Positions 35,049-47,432 of a DNA stretch of 64,000 nt are shown here, piece after piece. A program made the translations under genes and the position numbers. The notes under the pieces were generated by a model. The model was not told where the DNA came from and did no database searches. It worked only from the letters and a program-made list of their open reading frames with translations. Source of the stretch: CAVSRC01 sp963798195 (GTDB taxonomy: Bacteria; Pseudomonadota; Alphaproteobacteria; Rhizobiales; Kaistiaceae); contig CAWCSF010000010.1 in assembly GCA_963798195.1 (NCBI GenBank), forward strand, positions 620,001 through 684,000, given 5' to 3'. Numbering within the stretch: the stretch's first letter is position 1; each line of letters starts with the position of its first letter.

Positions 35049-36509
35049 TCAGCCGGCTCCCGCGACGCGCGGGAACGGGTGGACGTTGTCGCGGGTCTCG
35101 CGGTCGGTGAGGCGGGTCGGATAGGCACCGCTGAAGCAGGCATCGCAGAATTGCGGCGCCGCATTGTCGCGGGCCGCTTCGCCGACGGCGCGGTAGAGGC
35201 CGTCAACGGAGAGGAAGCCGAGGCTGTCGACCTTGATGAAATCGGCCATCTCGGGGATCGACATGCGCGCGGCGACGAGCTGCAACTCTTCGGGCGTATC
35301 GACGCCATAGAAGCAGGAGTGCGACATCGGCGGACTGGCGATGCGCATGTGGACCTCGGAGGCGCCGGCGTCGCGGATCATCTTCACGATCTTCTGCGAC
35401 GTGGTGCCGCGCACGATCGAGTCGTCGATCAGCACCACGCGCTTGCCGGCGAGAATATCGCGGTTGGCGTTGTGCTTGAGGCGCACGCCCATGTGGCGGA
35501 TCGCATCGGAGGGCTCGATGAAGGTGCGGCCGACATAGTGGTTACGGATGATGCCGAGGTCGAACGGCAGATTGGCGGCAAGCGAATAGCCGATAGCCGC
35601 CGGGGTCCCGGAATCCGGCACCGGCACGACGAGATCGGCGGGAGCCGGCTGTTCCAGGGCAAGTTCGGCGCCGATGCGCTTACGCACCTCGTACACGCCG
35701 CGCCCCTCGACCGAGGAATCCGGCCGGGCGAAATAGACGTACTCGAAGATGCAGAAGCGCGGGCTCGTCCTGGCGAACGGAAACAGGCTCTCGATGCCGT
35801 CCTCGGTCACGATGACCATCTCGCCCGGCTGCACGTCGCGGACGAAGCGCGCCCCGATGATATCGAGGGCGCAGGTCTCGGAAGCGAGAATGGTGGCGCC
35901 ATCGAGATCGCCGATGACCAGCGGGCGGACGCCCAGCATGTCGCGGCAGCCGATCATCTTCTTGGTCGACAGGCAGACCAGCGAGTAGGCGCCTTCGACC
36001 TTCTGCAGCGCGTCCACAATGCGGTCGACCAGCAGGTTGCGGGTCGAGGTGGCGATGAGATGGAGGATGACCTCCGTATCGGAGGTCGACTGGAAGATCG
36101 AGCCGCGCCGCTGAAGCTGGTCCTGAAGGGCCAGCGCATTGGTCAGGTTGCCGTTATGCGCGACCGCGAAGCCGCCGCCGGAGAACTCGGCGAAGAGCGG
36201 CTGGATATTACGCTCGACCGAGCCGCCGTGAGTCGAATAGCGATTATGGCCGATGGCCCGGTCGCCGGAGAGATTGTTGACGACGCTAGGCTTGGTGAAG
36301 GTGTCGCCGACGAGACCGACATGCCGCTCGGCATGAAATGCCTTGCCGTCGAACGAAACTATGCCGGCAGCTTCCTGACCGCGGTGCTGGAGCGCGTGCA
36401 GCCCGAGGACGGTCAGCGCGGCGGCGTCCGGGTGACCGAACACGCCGAAGACGCCGCACTCCTCATGGAGCGTATCGGCGTCGAATGGCAGCGTGGTCGG
36501 TTCCAGCAT
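35049..36509 (-). CDS. purF: Amidophosphoribosyltransferase
   Basis: It makes phosphoribosylamine from PRPP and glutamine, the first step of purine synthesis. A 486-residue protein with a short propeptide before the catalytic Cys (HEE-CGVFGVFG), the glutamine-site blocks GLHALQHRGQEAAGI and HNRYSTHGG, and the PRPP loop VLIDDSIVRGTTS. Cys residues near the end (FCDACFSGAYPT) match the iron-sulfur ligands of the Bacillus-type enzyme, which suggests an oxygen-sensitive Fe-S cluster. ATG 36509 gives the normal length; upstream in-frame codons overlap cvpA. Confidence 0.96.
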   Translation of the reverse strand: MLEPTTLPFDADTLHEECGVFGVFGHPDAAALTVLGLHALQHRGQEAAGIVSFDGKAFHAERHVGLVGDTFTKPSVVNNLSGDRAIGHNRYSTHGGSVERNIQPLFAEFSGGGFAVAHNGNLTNALALQDQLQRRGSIFQSTSDTEVILHLIATSTRNLLVDRIVDALQKVEGAYSLVCLSTKKMIGCRDMLGVRPLVIGDLDGATILASETCALDIIGARFVRDVQPGEMVIVTEDGIESLFPFARTSPRFCIFEYVYFARPDSSVEGRGVYEVRKRIGAELALEQPAPADLVVPVPDSGTPAAIGYSLAANLPFDLGIIRNHYVGRTFIEPSDAIRHMGVRLKHNANRDILAGKRVVLIDDSIVRGTTSQKIVKMIRDAGASEVHMRIASPPMSHSCFYGVDTPEELQLVAARMSIPEMADFIKVDSLGFLSVDGLYRAVGEAARDNAAPQFCDACFSGAYPTRLTDRETRDNVHPFPRVAGAG

Positions 36510-36516
36510 GGTTCGC

Positions 36517-37140
36517 TTAGTTGCCGCTGTTTTCGATGAGCCGGTTGAGGCCCTGTCGGGCAGCCGGACCGGGACTCGGGTCCGCGTCGGGCAGCTCATC
36601 CTGCGTCGGGCTTGTGTCAGTGCCGCCCGTACCGCCACCCCCGCGGCGGCGATTGAGCGCCGCCTCGATGTCGTCGGGCAGGGCGGCCATCAGCCGCTCG
36701 CCGAGGTTCTCCAGCATTGGCCGGGTCTGCGCATTGGCGACCCACGCCGGCGGCGTCTGAACCAGCCAGTCGAAGAACAGCACGGCGATGACCAGCAGGA
36801 GCAAGCCCCGCGCCGCGCCGAAGATGAAACCGAGCGCGCGATCCACCGCGCCAACGCGGCTGTCGATGACGAAATCGGCGATCTTCATGGTTATGAAGCT
36901 CATCACGATGAGCGCGACGAAAAAGATGGCCGCCGCTGACACGATGGTCGCCACCGTGTTGCTCTCGAAATAGGGCTTCACCAGCGGCAGGACAGAGCCA
37001 TACAGGTAATAGGCCGCCGCGACCGCCGCCACCCACGAGGCGACGGAGAGCACCTCGCGCACGAAGCCGCGCGCCATGGCCAGAACGGCCGAAATCAACA
37101 CGACGACGATGACGATGACGTCGAGGACGGTGAAGGCCAT
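36517..37140 (-). CDS. cvpA: CvpA family membrane protein
   Basis: A 207-residue inner-membrane protein with four helices; the family block VLISAVLAMARGFVREVLSV is near the N-terminus, followed by ARGLLLLVIAVLFFDWL. The C-terminal 50 residues are Pro/Asp/Gly-rich and probably disordered. CvpA proteins are needed for colicin V production in E. coli, with a wider envelope role that is not settled. ATG 37140 is preferred over the upstream 37206. purF follows after 7 bases. Confidence 0.9.
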   Translation of the reverse strand: MAFTVLDVIVIVVVLISAVLAMARGFVREVLSVASWVAAVAAAYYLYGSVLPLVKPYFESNTVATIVSAAAIFFVALIVMSFITMKIADFVIDSRVGAVDRALGFIFGAARGLLLLVIAVLFFDWLVQTPPAWVANAQTRPMLENLGERLMAALPDDIEAALNRRRGGGGTGGTDTSPTQDELPDADPSPGPAARQGLNRLIENSGN

Positions 37141-37311
37141 ACGATCAAGAGTTCCCTGCGCGGAGCTTGGCTCTAGCACGATTCTGGCGGTTCGGTACCG
37201 CGCCACTTGCCGAGATGGAACCCAAAGCTCACCCCGCCGCCTTGAATCGAATTGCCCGAATACCGGCTCAATGCGCTGCGATCAATAGCGTTTTGGCGAT
37301 CTCAACAGCGA

Positions 37312-38706
<1,395 letters not shown>

Positions 38707-38838
38707 GCGAAGCTCCGAGTCGGATGTTCGCTGTATGTTCTCATGGTTCCACCGCCAAGGCAATGGCAGGCGGAACATGACCCGCGGCGGGCGGTTCTTC
38801 CAGCAAGTAACCGACATCCCCAACATGAGGCAGACCCC

Positions 38839-39165
38839 ATGCAAACCCTTCGCGTCTTCAGGCTCATTCCCGTCGCGCCGCCCGAAGCCAACGGCTGGGA
38901 TCTTGCGTCGAACCAAGGCGAGGTTGTCGTTCGCGCTTTTTCGCCCGCCGACGCCCGTATCGTCGCGGCGGCAGCCGAGCCGGATTTCAGCGACATCTCC
39001 GCGAAGCCCGGCGACGGCGTGTCGACCGCGCCGGCCAGCGCCTTTCGCGACATTGGGCTCTACACGGTGGTCGAGGAAAGCGGCGACCGCTATCCGCGTG
39101 ATGGAGAGCGCGGCGTGATCGCGGGCACGGTCGATCAGGACGTCATCCGGCCACTGGAAGAGTAG
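38839..39165 (+). CDS. Small hypothetical protein
   Basis: A 108-residue soluble protein I do not recognise. It begins MQTLRVFRLIPVAPP and holds the stretch VVVRAFSPADARIVAAAAEPDF. No signal peptide or membrane helix is visible. It has coding-like composition and lies in the gap between the radA and alr genes on the opposite strand, its stop 1 base from the alr stop. Moderate support only. Confidence 0.55.
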   Translation: MQTLRVFRLIPVAPPEANGWDLASNQGEVVVRAFSPADARIVAAAAEPDFSDISAKPGDGVSTAPASAFRDIGLYTVVEESGDRYPRDGERGVIAGTVDQDVIRPLEE

Positions 39166-39166
39166 C

Positions 39167-40289
39167 TCAGTCCCCACCCACATATCGCCGCTGAAGGCGG
39201 CGGCCGAGGCCGGTGAGCAGTTCGTAGCCGATGGTGCCTGCGTGGCGGGCGACGTCGTCGATCGGCATGTGACGGCCGAACAATTCGGCCCAGTCGCCGC
39301 GGGCAACCCCTGGGATGTGGGTGACGTCGATGGCAATGAGGTCCATCGACACGCGCCCGACCAGTGGCGCCCGCTGCCCCCGAACCCATGCCGCGGCGCC
39401 CGGCATCTCGTCGCTCCCACCGGCGAGGCGGTGGTAGCCGTCGGCGTAACCAACGCCGAGTATGGCGATGCGCGCCGGCTCCTTCAGATGCTGCGTTGCG
39501 CCGTAGCCGACCAACTCGCCCTCGTCGGCCTCGCGGACGGCGAGGACGCGCCCCTCGAGAGTCACCACCGACCGCATCGGATTGGTGACGCCTTCGACCG
39601 CGACAGCGCCATAGAGCGCGATGCCGGGGCGCACGAGATCGAAGTGGAAGTCAGGTCCGAGGAAGACGCCGGCCGAATTTGCGAGCGAGGCGGGAATGTT
39701 CGGGAATTGCAGCCGCACCTCGTGGAAAAGAGCCAGCTGGCGGGCGTTCATGGGATGCTCGGGCGTGTCGGCGCAGGCGAGGTGCGAGATCAGCAGGTCA
39801 GGCGCGAGCGCGGTCAGCATCCGTTCGTCGCGCCGGAGTTCCAGAGCCTCGTGGAGCGTGAGACCGAGCCGGTTCATGCCGGTGTCGACGTGCAGCGCCG
39901 CGCCGGTTTTGCCGCCGTCCTTGCGGAAGGCTAGCCAGGCTTCGATCTCCGGCCAGGTTCCCAGCACCGGGCGAAGGTCGGCCTCGGCGTACAGGTCGGC
40001 CGCGCCGATGAGGCCATCGAGGACGTAGATGACGGCGTCGGGGACGGCCGCACGCAAGCGGATACCCTCGTCCGGCAGGGCGACGAAGAACGTCGTGCAG
40101 CCGGCAGCGGCCAGGGCCGTTTGCGGCCTGCTCCAGGCCGATGCCGTAGCCATCGCCCTTGACCACCGCAGCGGTGGCGTGAGCGCCGCCCGCGACGCGG
40201 TTGGCGAGCGCCGTCCAGTTCGCCGCGAGTGCGTCCAGGTCGATGGTCAGACGGCCGCCGGAGATCGACGACGGGGATGGAGCGATCAT
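39167..40289 (-). CDS. alr: Alanine racemase (single-base frameshift)
   Basis: It interconverts L- and D-alanine with PLP for peptidoglycan. The N-terminal barrel holds LTIDLDALAANW and the PLP-lysine block AAVVKGDGYGIG (most relatives have KADAYG). The second catalytic tyrosine region and GRVSMDLIAID lie in the C-terminal part. One extra G near 40120 shifts the frame: LEQAAN is followed, in the other frame, by ALAAAGCTTFFVALPDEG. Removing it gives an intact enzyme of about 373 residues. Because alr is usually essential, a sequencing indel is the likelier cause. Confidence 0.88.
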
Positions 40290-40474
40290 GGCGCGCAACC
40301 TAACAGGTTTTTGGCTTCTCCGACGATGTGAGGCAGGGCGGGCGCGCGTGCTGGCTAGATCCTGCGCGCGATGAAAAAGGCGGCTGTGTGTGTGTCCGTT
40401 TCGCTACAGACACGTGAATGCTGCGGCGCAACAATTTCGGACAGGGAGGATGATTGTTCTCACGGAGAGAGCCC

Positions 40475-40804
40475 ATGAATCATCTCAGACTGCGCCTGTC
40501 GTGTGGCGTCTTCCTCACCGGCCTCGCGGCCACGACCTCCATCGCACCCGCCGCCGACCGCGGCGCCTGGTTCAAGAGTCTGACACAGCCGGATACCGGA
40601 CTGTCATGCTGCGACATTTCCGATTGCCGGCGGGCGGACGCCGACTGGAAGGGCGGGCAGTGGTGGGCCGTCGTCGAAGGCCAGTGGACCGCGATTCCCC
40701 ACGAGAAGGAACTGAGCAAGCAGTCGATCGACGGCGACGCATATGTCTGCGCCACGCCAAGCCGTCACATCTACTGCTTCGTGAAGCCTGCCATGGCGAT
40801 GTAG
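40475..40804 (+). CDS. Small secreted cysteine-containing protein
   Basis: A 109-residue protein with a signal peptide (about residues 1-26, LSCGVFLTGLAATTSIAPA) and a compact domain with a GLSCCDISDCRR motif and two more cysteines near the end (YVCATPSRHIYCFV), which could form disulfides. Similar SCCDxxDC proteins are common in Rhizobiales with no known function. ATG 40475 is preceded by CGGAGAG. Nothing nearby suggests a role. Confidence 0.7.
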   Translation: MNHLRLRLSCGVFLTGLAATTSIAPAADRGAWFKSLTQPDTGLSCCDISDCRRADADWKGGQWWAVVEGQWTAIPHEKELSKQSIDGDAYVCATPSRHIYCFVKPAMAM

Positions 40805-40812
40805 GCGCCGGC

Positions 40813-41349
40813 TCAGGCGGAATCGCCCGACACCGCCTTGACGTAGTGGTTCATCAGCATGGGCCAGCCTTCCTTGGTGCCCATCTGCTGACGGTACTTC
40901 TCCCAGCCATCGCCATGGCGGGGGAAATCGCGGTGGACCACCACGACCTCGGTCGTGCCGGGCTCCGTCTCGACGAAGCGGACATCGACGCGGCTGGCGT
41001 TGGCCTCGGAATCGACCACGGTGCGGTTCGGCGAAATCTGCCAGGCGAGCACGACGTGGCTCGGGCGGAAGAAGCTGAGCACCGTGCCCCATACGGTTTC
41101 GGCGCCATTCTTGTCGCGCTCGATGGCGCGGCCGTTCATCTTGGGCTCGAGAACGATCTCGGCGAGATTGTCCTGGGCGAAGGTGTAGCTCTTCGGCCAC
41201 CAGGTGTTGAACTCGTCGACGAAGACGGAGAACGCCTTCTCAGGCGTTGCCGGGACCTTGCGGCTGACGACCAGCAGTTCCTTGGTGCCGCCGGCATCCT
41301 CGCCGCCACCGCTGTCGTCCTTCTTTCCGCCGAATAACCATTTGAACAT
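40813..41349 (-). CDS. SRPBCC/AHSA1-like domain protein
   Basis: A 178-residue cytoplasmic protein with a START/Bet v1-like fold: KVPATPEKAFSVFVDEFNTWWP, then the block ETVWGTVLSFFRPSHVVLAW, with TTEVVVVHRDFPRHGDGWEKY near the C-terminus. This resembles the AHSA1 (activator of Hsp90 ATPase-like) group. The N-terminal 20 residues are charged and Gly-rich. Ligand or client is unknown. It lies 66 bases past dnaB on the same strand, but a link is doubtful. Confidence 0.82.
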   Translation of the reverse strand: MFKWLFGGKKDDSGGGEDAGGTKELLVVSRKVPATPEKAFSVFVDEFNTWWPKSYTFAQDNLAEIVLEPKMNGRAIERDKNGAETVWGTVLSFFRPSHVVLAWQISPNRTVVDSEANASRVDVRFVETEPGTTEVVVVHRDFPRHGDGWEKYRQQMGTKEGWPMLMNHYVKAVSGDSA

Positions 41350-41415
41350 CGCTGAACTCCTTGCCGGTTCGCCACCTTACAGGAAGGCGGCGCCGGAAGG
41401 CCAACCGGGGGACCC

Positions 41416-42912
<1,497 letters not shown>

Positions 42913-43254
42913 GTCTTCTCAGTCCTCAGCCTCTTGCGTCACTCCGAATCGTGTGGCGTCCCGGCGCTCCGCCGGCAAACTGCCCCGCGATACTGGGGTA
43001 ACAGGGCTTCGCCCCCCGAAGCCCACGCGAACGCGACGACGTCGAGCCACCACGTTCACCGCGTGTTTACCACGCGCCCCATCGTCGCAAAGGACTGTCT
43101 GTCGAGTCACCCGCAAATCACAAACCCGGAAGGTAGGCCCTTGCGGCAGGCGAGGCGCTATCGCAGCGAATCATTTGGCGATGATTCGGGCGGCAAGAAA
43201 AGGGCGGGCCGCAGGTGCCGGGAAAGCCGCCGCGCGCGAGGTGCGGCAAAATTG
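42913..43254. other. Intergenic region upstream of dnaB
   Basis: 342 bases between dnaB and the RibD-like gene, both minus strand. I see no convincing gene: the open frames here are short or antisense. It should contain the dnaB promoter. No strong hairpin or repeat is visible. Confidence 0.6.
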
Positions 43255-43809
43255 TCAGGCGATCCGGTAGTGCAGGTGGACGACGCCGTTGGCGAAGCGG
43301 TGCTCGTCGATCAGTTGGAGATTCAGCCGGACGTGATCGGGGAGGGAGCGCGTGCCACCGCCGATCACAACCGGCGTGACGAACACATGATATTCGTCCA
43401 CAAGCCCACCACGCAGTGCATGGGCGGCAAGGCCGGGTCCGCCGATCGAAATGTCGCGTTGTGCCGACGCCTTCATCCGACGCACGGCCTCCGGGTCGAA
43501 GTCCCGCTCGATCCGCGTCCGCGTGCTTGAGGGGGTGTCTAGCGTCCGCGAGAAAACCACCTTGTCTGCGGCCCGCCAGATTTCGGCGAAGTCGCGCATG
43601 ACCAGCGGCTCGCCGGCGAGCGGCATGGTCTCCCACGCGACCATCGTTTCGTACATGCGACGCCCATAGAGATGCGTGCCGATCGGGCGTTCGAGATCAT
43701 TGACGAAGGCGTGCACGGCTTCGTCCGGCGCCGCCCAGTCGAACTTGCCGTGCTCGTCGTTGACGTAGCCATCCAGCGACGCGATGGCGGAATAGATCAG
43801 CTTGGCCAT
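43255..43809 (-). CDS. Dihydrofolate reductase/RibD C-terminal family protein
   Basis: A 184-residue cytoplasmic NADPH-binding reductase-like protein. The N-terminus MAKLIYSAIASLDGYVNDEH with FDWAAPDEAVHAF is typical of the RibD_C dihydrofolate reductase-like group, and DISIGGPGLAAHALRGGLVDEYHVFV is its nucleotide-binding strand. The family is broad and the substrate is unknown; it is not the folate enzyme itself. It lies 88 bases beyond the nucleotidase stop, past a terminator, so it has its own promoter. Confidence 0.85.
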   Translation of the reverse strand: MAKLIYSAIASLDGYVNDEHGKFDWAAPDEAVHAFVNDLERPIGTHLYGRRMYETMVAWETMPLAGEPLVMRDFAEIWRAADKVVFSRTLDTPSSTRTRIERDFDPEAVRRMKASAQRDISIGGPGLAAHALRGGLVDEYHVFVTPVVIGGGTRSLPDHVRLNLQLIDEHRFANGVVHLHYRIA

Positions 43810-43844
43810 TGGGCGGGCATACCCCCAGATCGGCCGCCGACCAA

Positions 43845-43874
43845 CAAAAAAGGGGCGGGCCGAAGCCCGCCCCT
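43845..43874 (-). terminator. Rho-independent terminator of the nucleotidase gene
   Basis: A perfect 10-base-pair stem AGGGGCGGGC/GCCCGCCCCT closes a CGAA loop (TTCG on the minus strand, a very stable tetraloop). On the minus strand it is followed by TTTTTTG. It lies 24 bases past the stop at 43898. Confidence 0.85.
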
Positions 43875-43897
43875 GTCATGCTTGCCCCTGACGAGCG

Positions 43898-45874
43898 TCA
43901 GAGCTTGATGCGGTAGATGTCGAAGCCGTTCTCGCCGGGGCCGGCCAGTTCGATGCCGGTGACGTCGGAGAGGTGGTCCTTGGCCTTCGGACCGGATGGG
44001 AAAATGACCGAGGCGCCGGCGACCGGCGCGAAGGTCCAGTTCTTGTCGGCCGACGGGTTGATCGTGCCCTTGTCGACGATGTAGCGCACGATCACGTCGC
44101 GGTTGGTGTCCGGCGCGACGAAAACGATCACCTTGTCGTTGATCTCCGGGAAGTTGCCGCCGCCGCCCGCGCGGTAATTGTTGGTGGCAACGATGAACTT
44201 CTGCGCCGGGTCGATCGGCTTGCCGTCATAGGCGAGGTCGACGATGCGCTTGGCGTCGGCGTTGATAACGGCGCCCTTTGGATCGTATTTCGGCGGCTGC
44301 GACAGGTCGATCTTGTAGGTGACGCCGTCGATCACGTCGAAATTGTAGCTCGGGAAGTCGTCATTGATCAGCGGCTGGTCGGCCTTGCCGGGCTCGACCT
44401 GGTTGAAGATGCCGGCCGACATCTCCAGCCACTCCTTCACCTGCGCGCCGGTGATCTCCACCGCCCGCACCGTGTTGGGGTAGAGATAGAGGTCCGACAC
44501 GTTCTTGATGGCGATGTCGCCGGCCGGCACGTCGGTGAAATACTCCGCGCCACCGCGACCGCCGGCCTTGAACGGCGCTGCCGCGGACAGGACCGGCAGG
44601 CCCTGCCACTGCGTGCCGTTCATCATCTGCGTGATGTACCAGATCTGCGCCTGGCTCACGATCTGCACCGAAGGATCATCGGCAACCAGTGCAAAGTAGC
44701 TGTGGAGCGGCGCGGAGGTCTTGCCGACCGGGCGGCGGACATAGGCGAGCGTGGCCTCGTGGTCCTCTTTCACCGCTGCGACGACGGCCTCGAAATCCGG
44801 GACGAGGGCAACGTTTTTGTTGTCCTTGCGCTCGTAGATCGGCCGCGCCTCGGACTCGGCCGAGACGACCTTCCACTTGTCGCCGTCGCGCTCGAGCAGC
44901 AGGTCGATGAGGCCCATGTGCGAGCCCCAGAAGCCGCCCATCACGGCAGGCGTCCCCATCAGCGTGCCCTTGGCGTTGTCGACGCCGGCGAGATCCTTGA
45001 ACTGCGGCCCGCCCGGGAAGACGAGATGCTGGTGACCGGTGAAGATCGCATCGATGCCGGGGATATCGCCGAGGAACAGCGAGGCGTTCTCCATCGTGTC
45101 GGTCTTGTTGGCGTCGATGCCCGAATGGGAGAGGGCGATGACGATGTCAGCGCCGGCCTCCTTGATTTCGGGGACCCACGCCTTCGCCGCCTCGACGATG
45201 TCGCGGGTCATGACGTTGCCCTGGAGGTTCTTCGAGTCCCAGATCATGATCTGGGGCGGGACGAAGCCGATGACGCCGACCTTGATCGGGTATTCCTTGC
45301 CGTCGCCATCCTTCACCGTCTTGTCGAGGATGATGTACGGCTTGAGGTAGAGTTTGTCGTCGCGCGGGTTCGCGGCGAGCGTCGTGCCCTTGATGAGGTT
45401 TGCCGAGACGAACGGAAAGTTGGCGCCGGCCAGGACCTTGTCCATGAAGCCGAGGCCGTAGTTGAACTCGTGGTTGCCGAGGGTCGAGGCCTCGTAGCCG
45501 AGAACGTTCATGCCCTTCATGATCGGGTGAACGTCGCCGTCCTTCATGCCCTTCTCGTAGGCGATGTAGTCGCCCATCGGGCTGCCCTGGAGCAGGTCGC
45601 CGTTGTCGATGAGCATCGAGTTGGTCGCCTCGCCGCGGATCGACTGGATGATGGAGGCGGTGCGCGACAGGCCCATCGTGTCGTTCGGTTTGTCGGCGTA
45701 GTAGTCGTACGGCAGCAGATTCACATGGATGTCGGTGGTTTCCATGATCCTGAGATGCGCCTGGCCGGCGGCGGCGAACACAGAGTAGGGATGCATCACT
45801 GCAAGCGCTCCGAGGGCGCTGGTGCCGAGCAGGAACCTGCGCCGGTCGATTTCCATTCGGTTCAGTTCGGACAT
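43898..45874 (-). CDS. Tat-exported 2',3'-cyclic-nucleotide 2'-phosphodiesterase/3'-nucleotidase
   Basis: A 658-residue periplasmic enzyme of the CpdB/5'-nucleotidase family. The N-terminus has a twin-arginine signal (DRRRFLLGTSALGALAV). The metallophosphoesterase blocks are TTDIHVNLLPYDYYADK, DNGDLLQGSPMGDY, GNHEFNYG and GHQHLVF, giving the two-metal site. The C-terminal nucleotide-binding domain includes NNYRAGGGGNFPE. It would release phosphate and nucleosides from external nucleotides. ATG 45874 is favoured because GGAGG lies just upstream. The gene stands alone, divergent from the YihY gene. Confidence 0.92.
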   Translation of the reverse strand: MSELNRMEIDRRRFLLGTSALGALAVMHPYSVFAAAGQAHLRIMETTDIHVNLLPYDYYADKPNDTMGLSRTASIIQSIRGEATNSMLIDNGDLLQGSPMGDYIAYEKGMKDGDVHPIMKGMNVLGYEASTLGNHEFNYGLGFMDKVLAGANFPFVSANLIKGTTLAANPRDDKLYLKPYIILDKTVKDGDGKEYPIKVGVIGFVPPQIMIWDSKNLQGNVMTRDIVEAAKAWVPEIKEAGADIVIALSHSGIDANKTDTMENASLFLGDIPGIDAIFTGHQHLVFPGGPQFKDLAGVDNAKGTLMGTPAVMGGFWGSHMGLIDLLLERDGDKWKVVSAESEARPIYERKDNKNVALVPDFEAVVAAVKEDHEATLAYVRRPVGKTSAPLHSYFALVADDPSVQIVSQAQIWYITQMMNGTQWQGLPVLSAAAPFKAGGRGGAEYFTDVPAGDIAIKNVSDLYLYPNTVRAVEITGAQVKEWLEMSAGIFNQVEPGKADQPLINDDFPSYNFDVIDGVTYKIDLSQPPKYDPKGAVINADAKRIVDLAYDGKPIDPAQKFIVATNNYRAGGGGNFPEINDKVIVFVAPDTNRDVIVRYIVDKGTINPSADKNWTFAPVAGASVIFPSGPKAKDHLSDVTGIELAGPGENGFDIYRIKL

Positions 45875-46098
45875 ATTCAGCCTCCACTTTCCGGTTTTTC
45901 CGCGCCGCGATGGGCTTTCACGGCCGCATTTTGCCGGGCGCCTGGACACATATTGCGCCCGACTTTGGCCGGTTCAAAGCCGATTCAGCGGGCATCGCCG
46001 GCCTTTGTTTCAGCCAACGGTGACGCCATGATGAAGCGAATGCGCGCTCCGCGGTTCTGGCCGGCGGAACCCATGCGTACGCGGTCCGTTGTCACTTC

Positions 46099-47277
46099 AT
46101 GCTGGACCGGGCTGAACGCGCTTTCGAGAAGACCGCCGCGGACGATCCGCGCGGACGCACCGCCTTGCGCCCGTCGCACATCGGCCGAGAGGGCTGGAAA
46201 GACATTCTCTGGCGCGTTTGGAACGCGTTCAACGCTGACCGCGTCATGCTGGTCGCCGCTGGCGCGACGTTCTACTTGTTGCTTGCGCTATTCCCTGCGT
46301 TGACCGTTCTGGTCTCGACCTATGGTCTTGTCGCAGACCCAGTGAGCATCGTCGGGCAGTTGCAGTTGCTCGGCGGCGTGCTGCCCCAGGCGGGCATAGA
46401 GGTGATCCAGGCGCAGTTGCAAAGCCTCGCCTCGCAGGACCCGGCGGCGTTGAGCTTTGGCTTCCTCTCCGGTTTCTTGCTCGCTCTGTGGAGCGCCAAC
46501 AACGGCGTCAAAACGTTGTTCGAGGCGATGAACATCGCCTACGAGGAACGTGAAAAGCGCTCGTTCATCAAGCTGAACCTCGTCGCCTTCGTATTCACGC
46601 TGGGCGCCATGGTGGTGGCGATCGTTTTCATCTTTGCCATCGGAGTCCTTCCAGCTCTGATCGCCTTCGTCGGGCTCGACGGCAAAACCGAAATCATTAT
46701 CTCGCTGGTGCGCTGGCCGATCCTCTTCGTCGTCGCCGCGCTGGCCGTCTCGGTTCTCTATCGTTACGGCCCAAGTCGCCAAAGCGCCCGCTGGCGCTGG
46801 ATCAGATGGGGAAGCGTGGCAACGACGCTGTTGTGGCTGCTCACGTCGATTATTTTCTCGTGGTATCTCGGCAATTTCGCGAACTACAACGCCACCTATG
46901 GATCGCTCGGGGCGGTCATCGGCTTCATGATGTGGACGTGGGTCTCAATGATCATCCTCGTCATGGGTGCCGAATTCGATGCCGAGGTGGAGCACCAGAC
47001 ACTACGCGACTCCACCACCGGTCCCGAACGCCCGATGGGCGAGCGTGGCGCGACAATGGCCGACACCAGGGGCGAGAGCCGGCCCTCGTCGCCGGAGAGA
47101 GAGCTGGACGAGCGGGAGGCGCGGGTCACGCAGTCCACTGCGGCAGGCGCTCTGCCTCGCGGGGCCCCCTCCAAAACCGGCCGGGCGCTTTCCTTCGCCG
47201 GCCCCATCGCGGCGCTCGCCGTCGGCTGGCTCTGGTCGAAACGCGGGCGCATTCTGTCTAAGGGGCCTGATCGCTGA
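46099..47277 (+). CDS. YihY/virulence factor BrkB family membrane protein
   Basis: A 392-residue inner-membrane protein with six helices. The family blocks LVAAGATFYLLLALFPALT, NNGVKTLFEAMNIAYEE and YGSLGAVIGFMMW are all present. The C-terminal 90 residues are charged, Ser/Glu-rich and end in one more hydrophobic helix (SFAGPIAALAVGWLWSKR), an extension beyond the usual family length. Function of the family is unsettled despite its name. It is transcribed away from the nucleotidase gene. Confidence 0.88.
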   Translation: MLDRAERAFEKTAADDPRGRTALRPSHIGREGWKDILWRVWNAFNADRVMLVAAGATFYLLLALFPALTVLVSTYGLVADPVSIVGQLQLLGGVLPQAGIEVIQAQLQSLASQDPAALSFGFLSGFLLALWSANNGVKTLFEAMNIAYEEREKRSFIKLNLVAFVFTLGAMVVAIVFIFAIGVLPALIAFVGLDGKTEIIISLVRWPILFVVAALAVSVLYRYGPSRQSARWRWIRWGSVATTLLWLLTSIIFSWYLGNFANYNATYGSLGAVIGFMMWTWVSMIILVMGAEFDAEVEHQTLRDSTTGPERPMGERGATMADTRGESRPSSPERELDEREARVTQSTAAGALPRGAPSKTGRALSFAGPIAALAVGWLWSKRGRILSKGPDR

Positions 47278-47432
47278 CGCTCGATGATGCGCCGACGACG
47301 GTGCCGGATAGCGAAAATAAGCCCCAGACGGCCCCAAACGCGTCTCCATCCATCATATTTGCTGCATCGGGTTAAGGAGCTCAAAGGATTCGTCGTGTAT
47401 TTTACAAATACCTGAAAGATGAGAACGACCGA

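Noticed and set aside
34470..36539. 689-residue plus-strand frame over SDR and purF
   Set aside because: Both sense genes are clear; the antisense product has no recognisable domain.
43973..46303. 776-residue open frame antisense to the nucleotidase
   Set aside because: Long only because the codon bias of the sense gene leaves few stops on the other strand.
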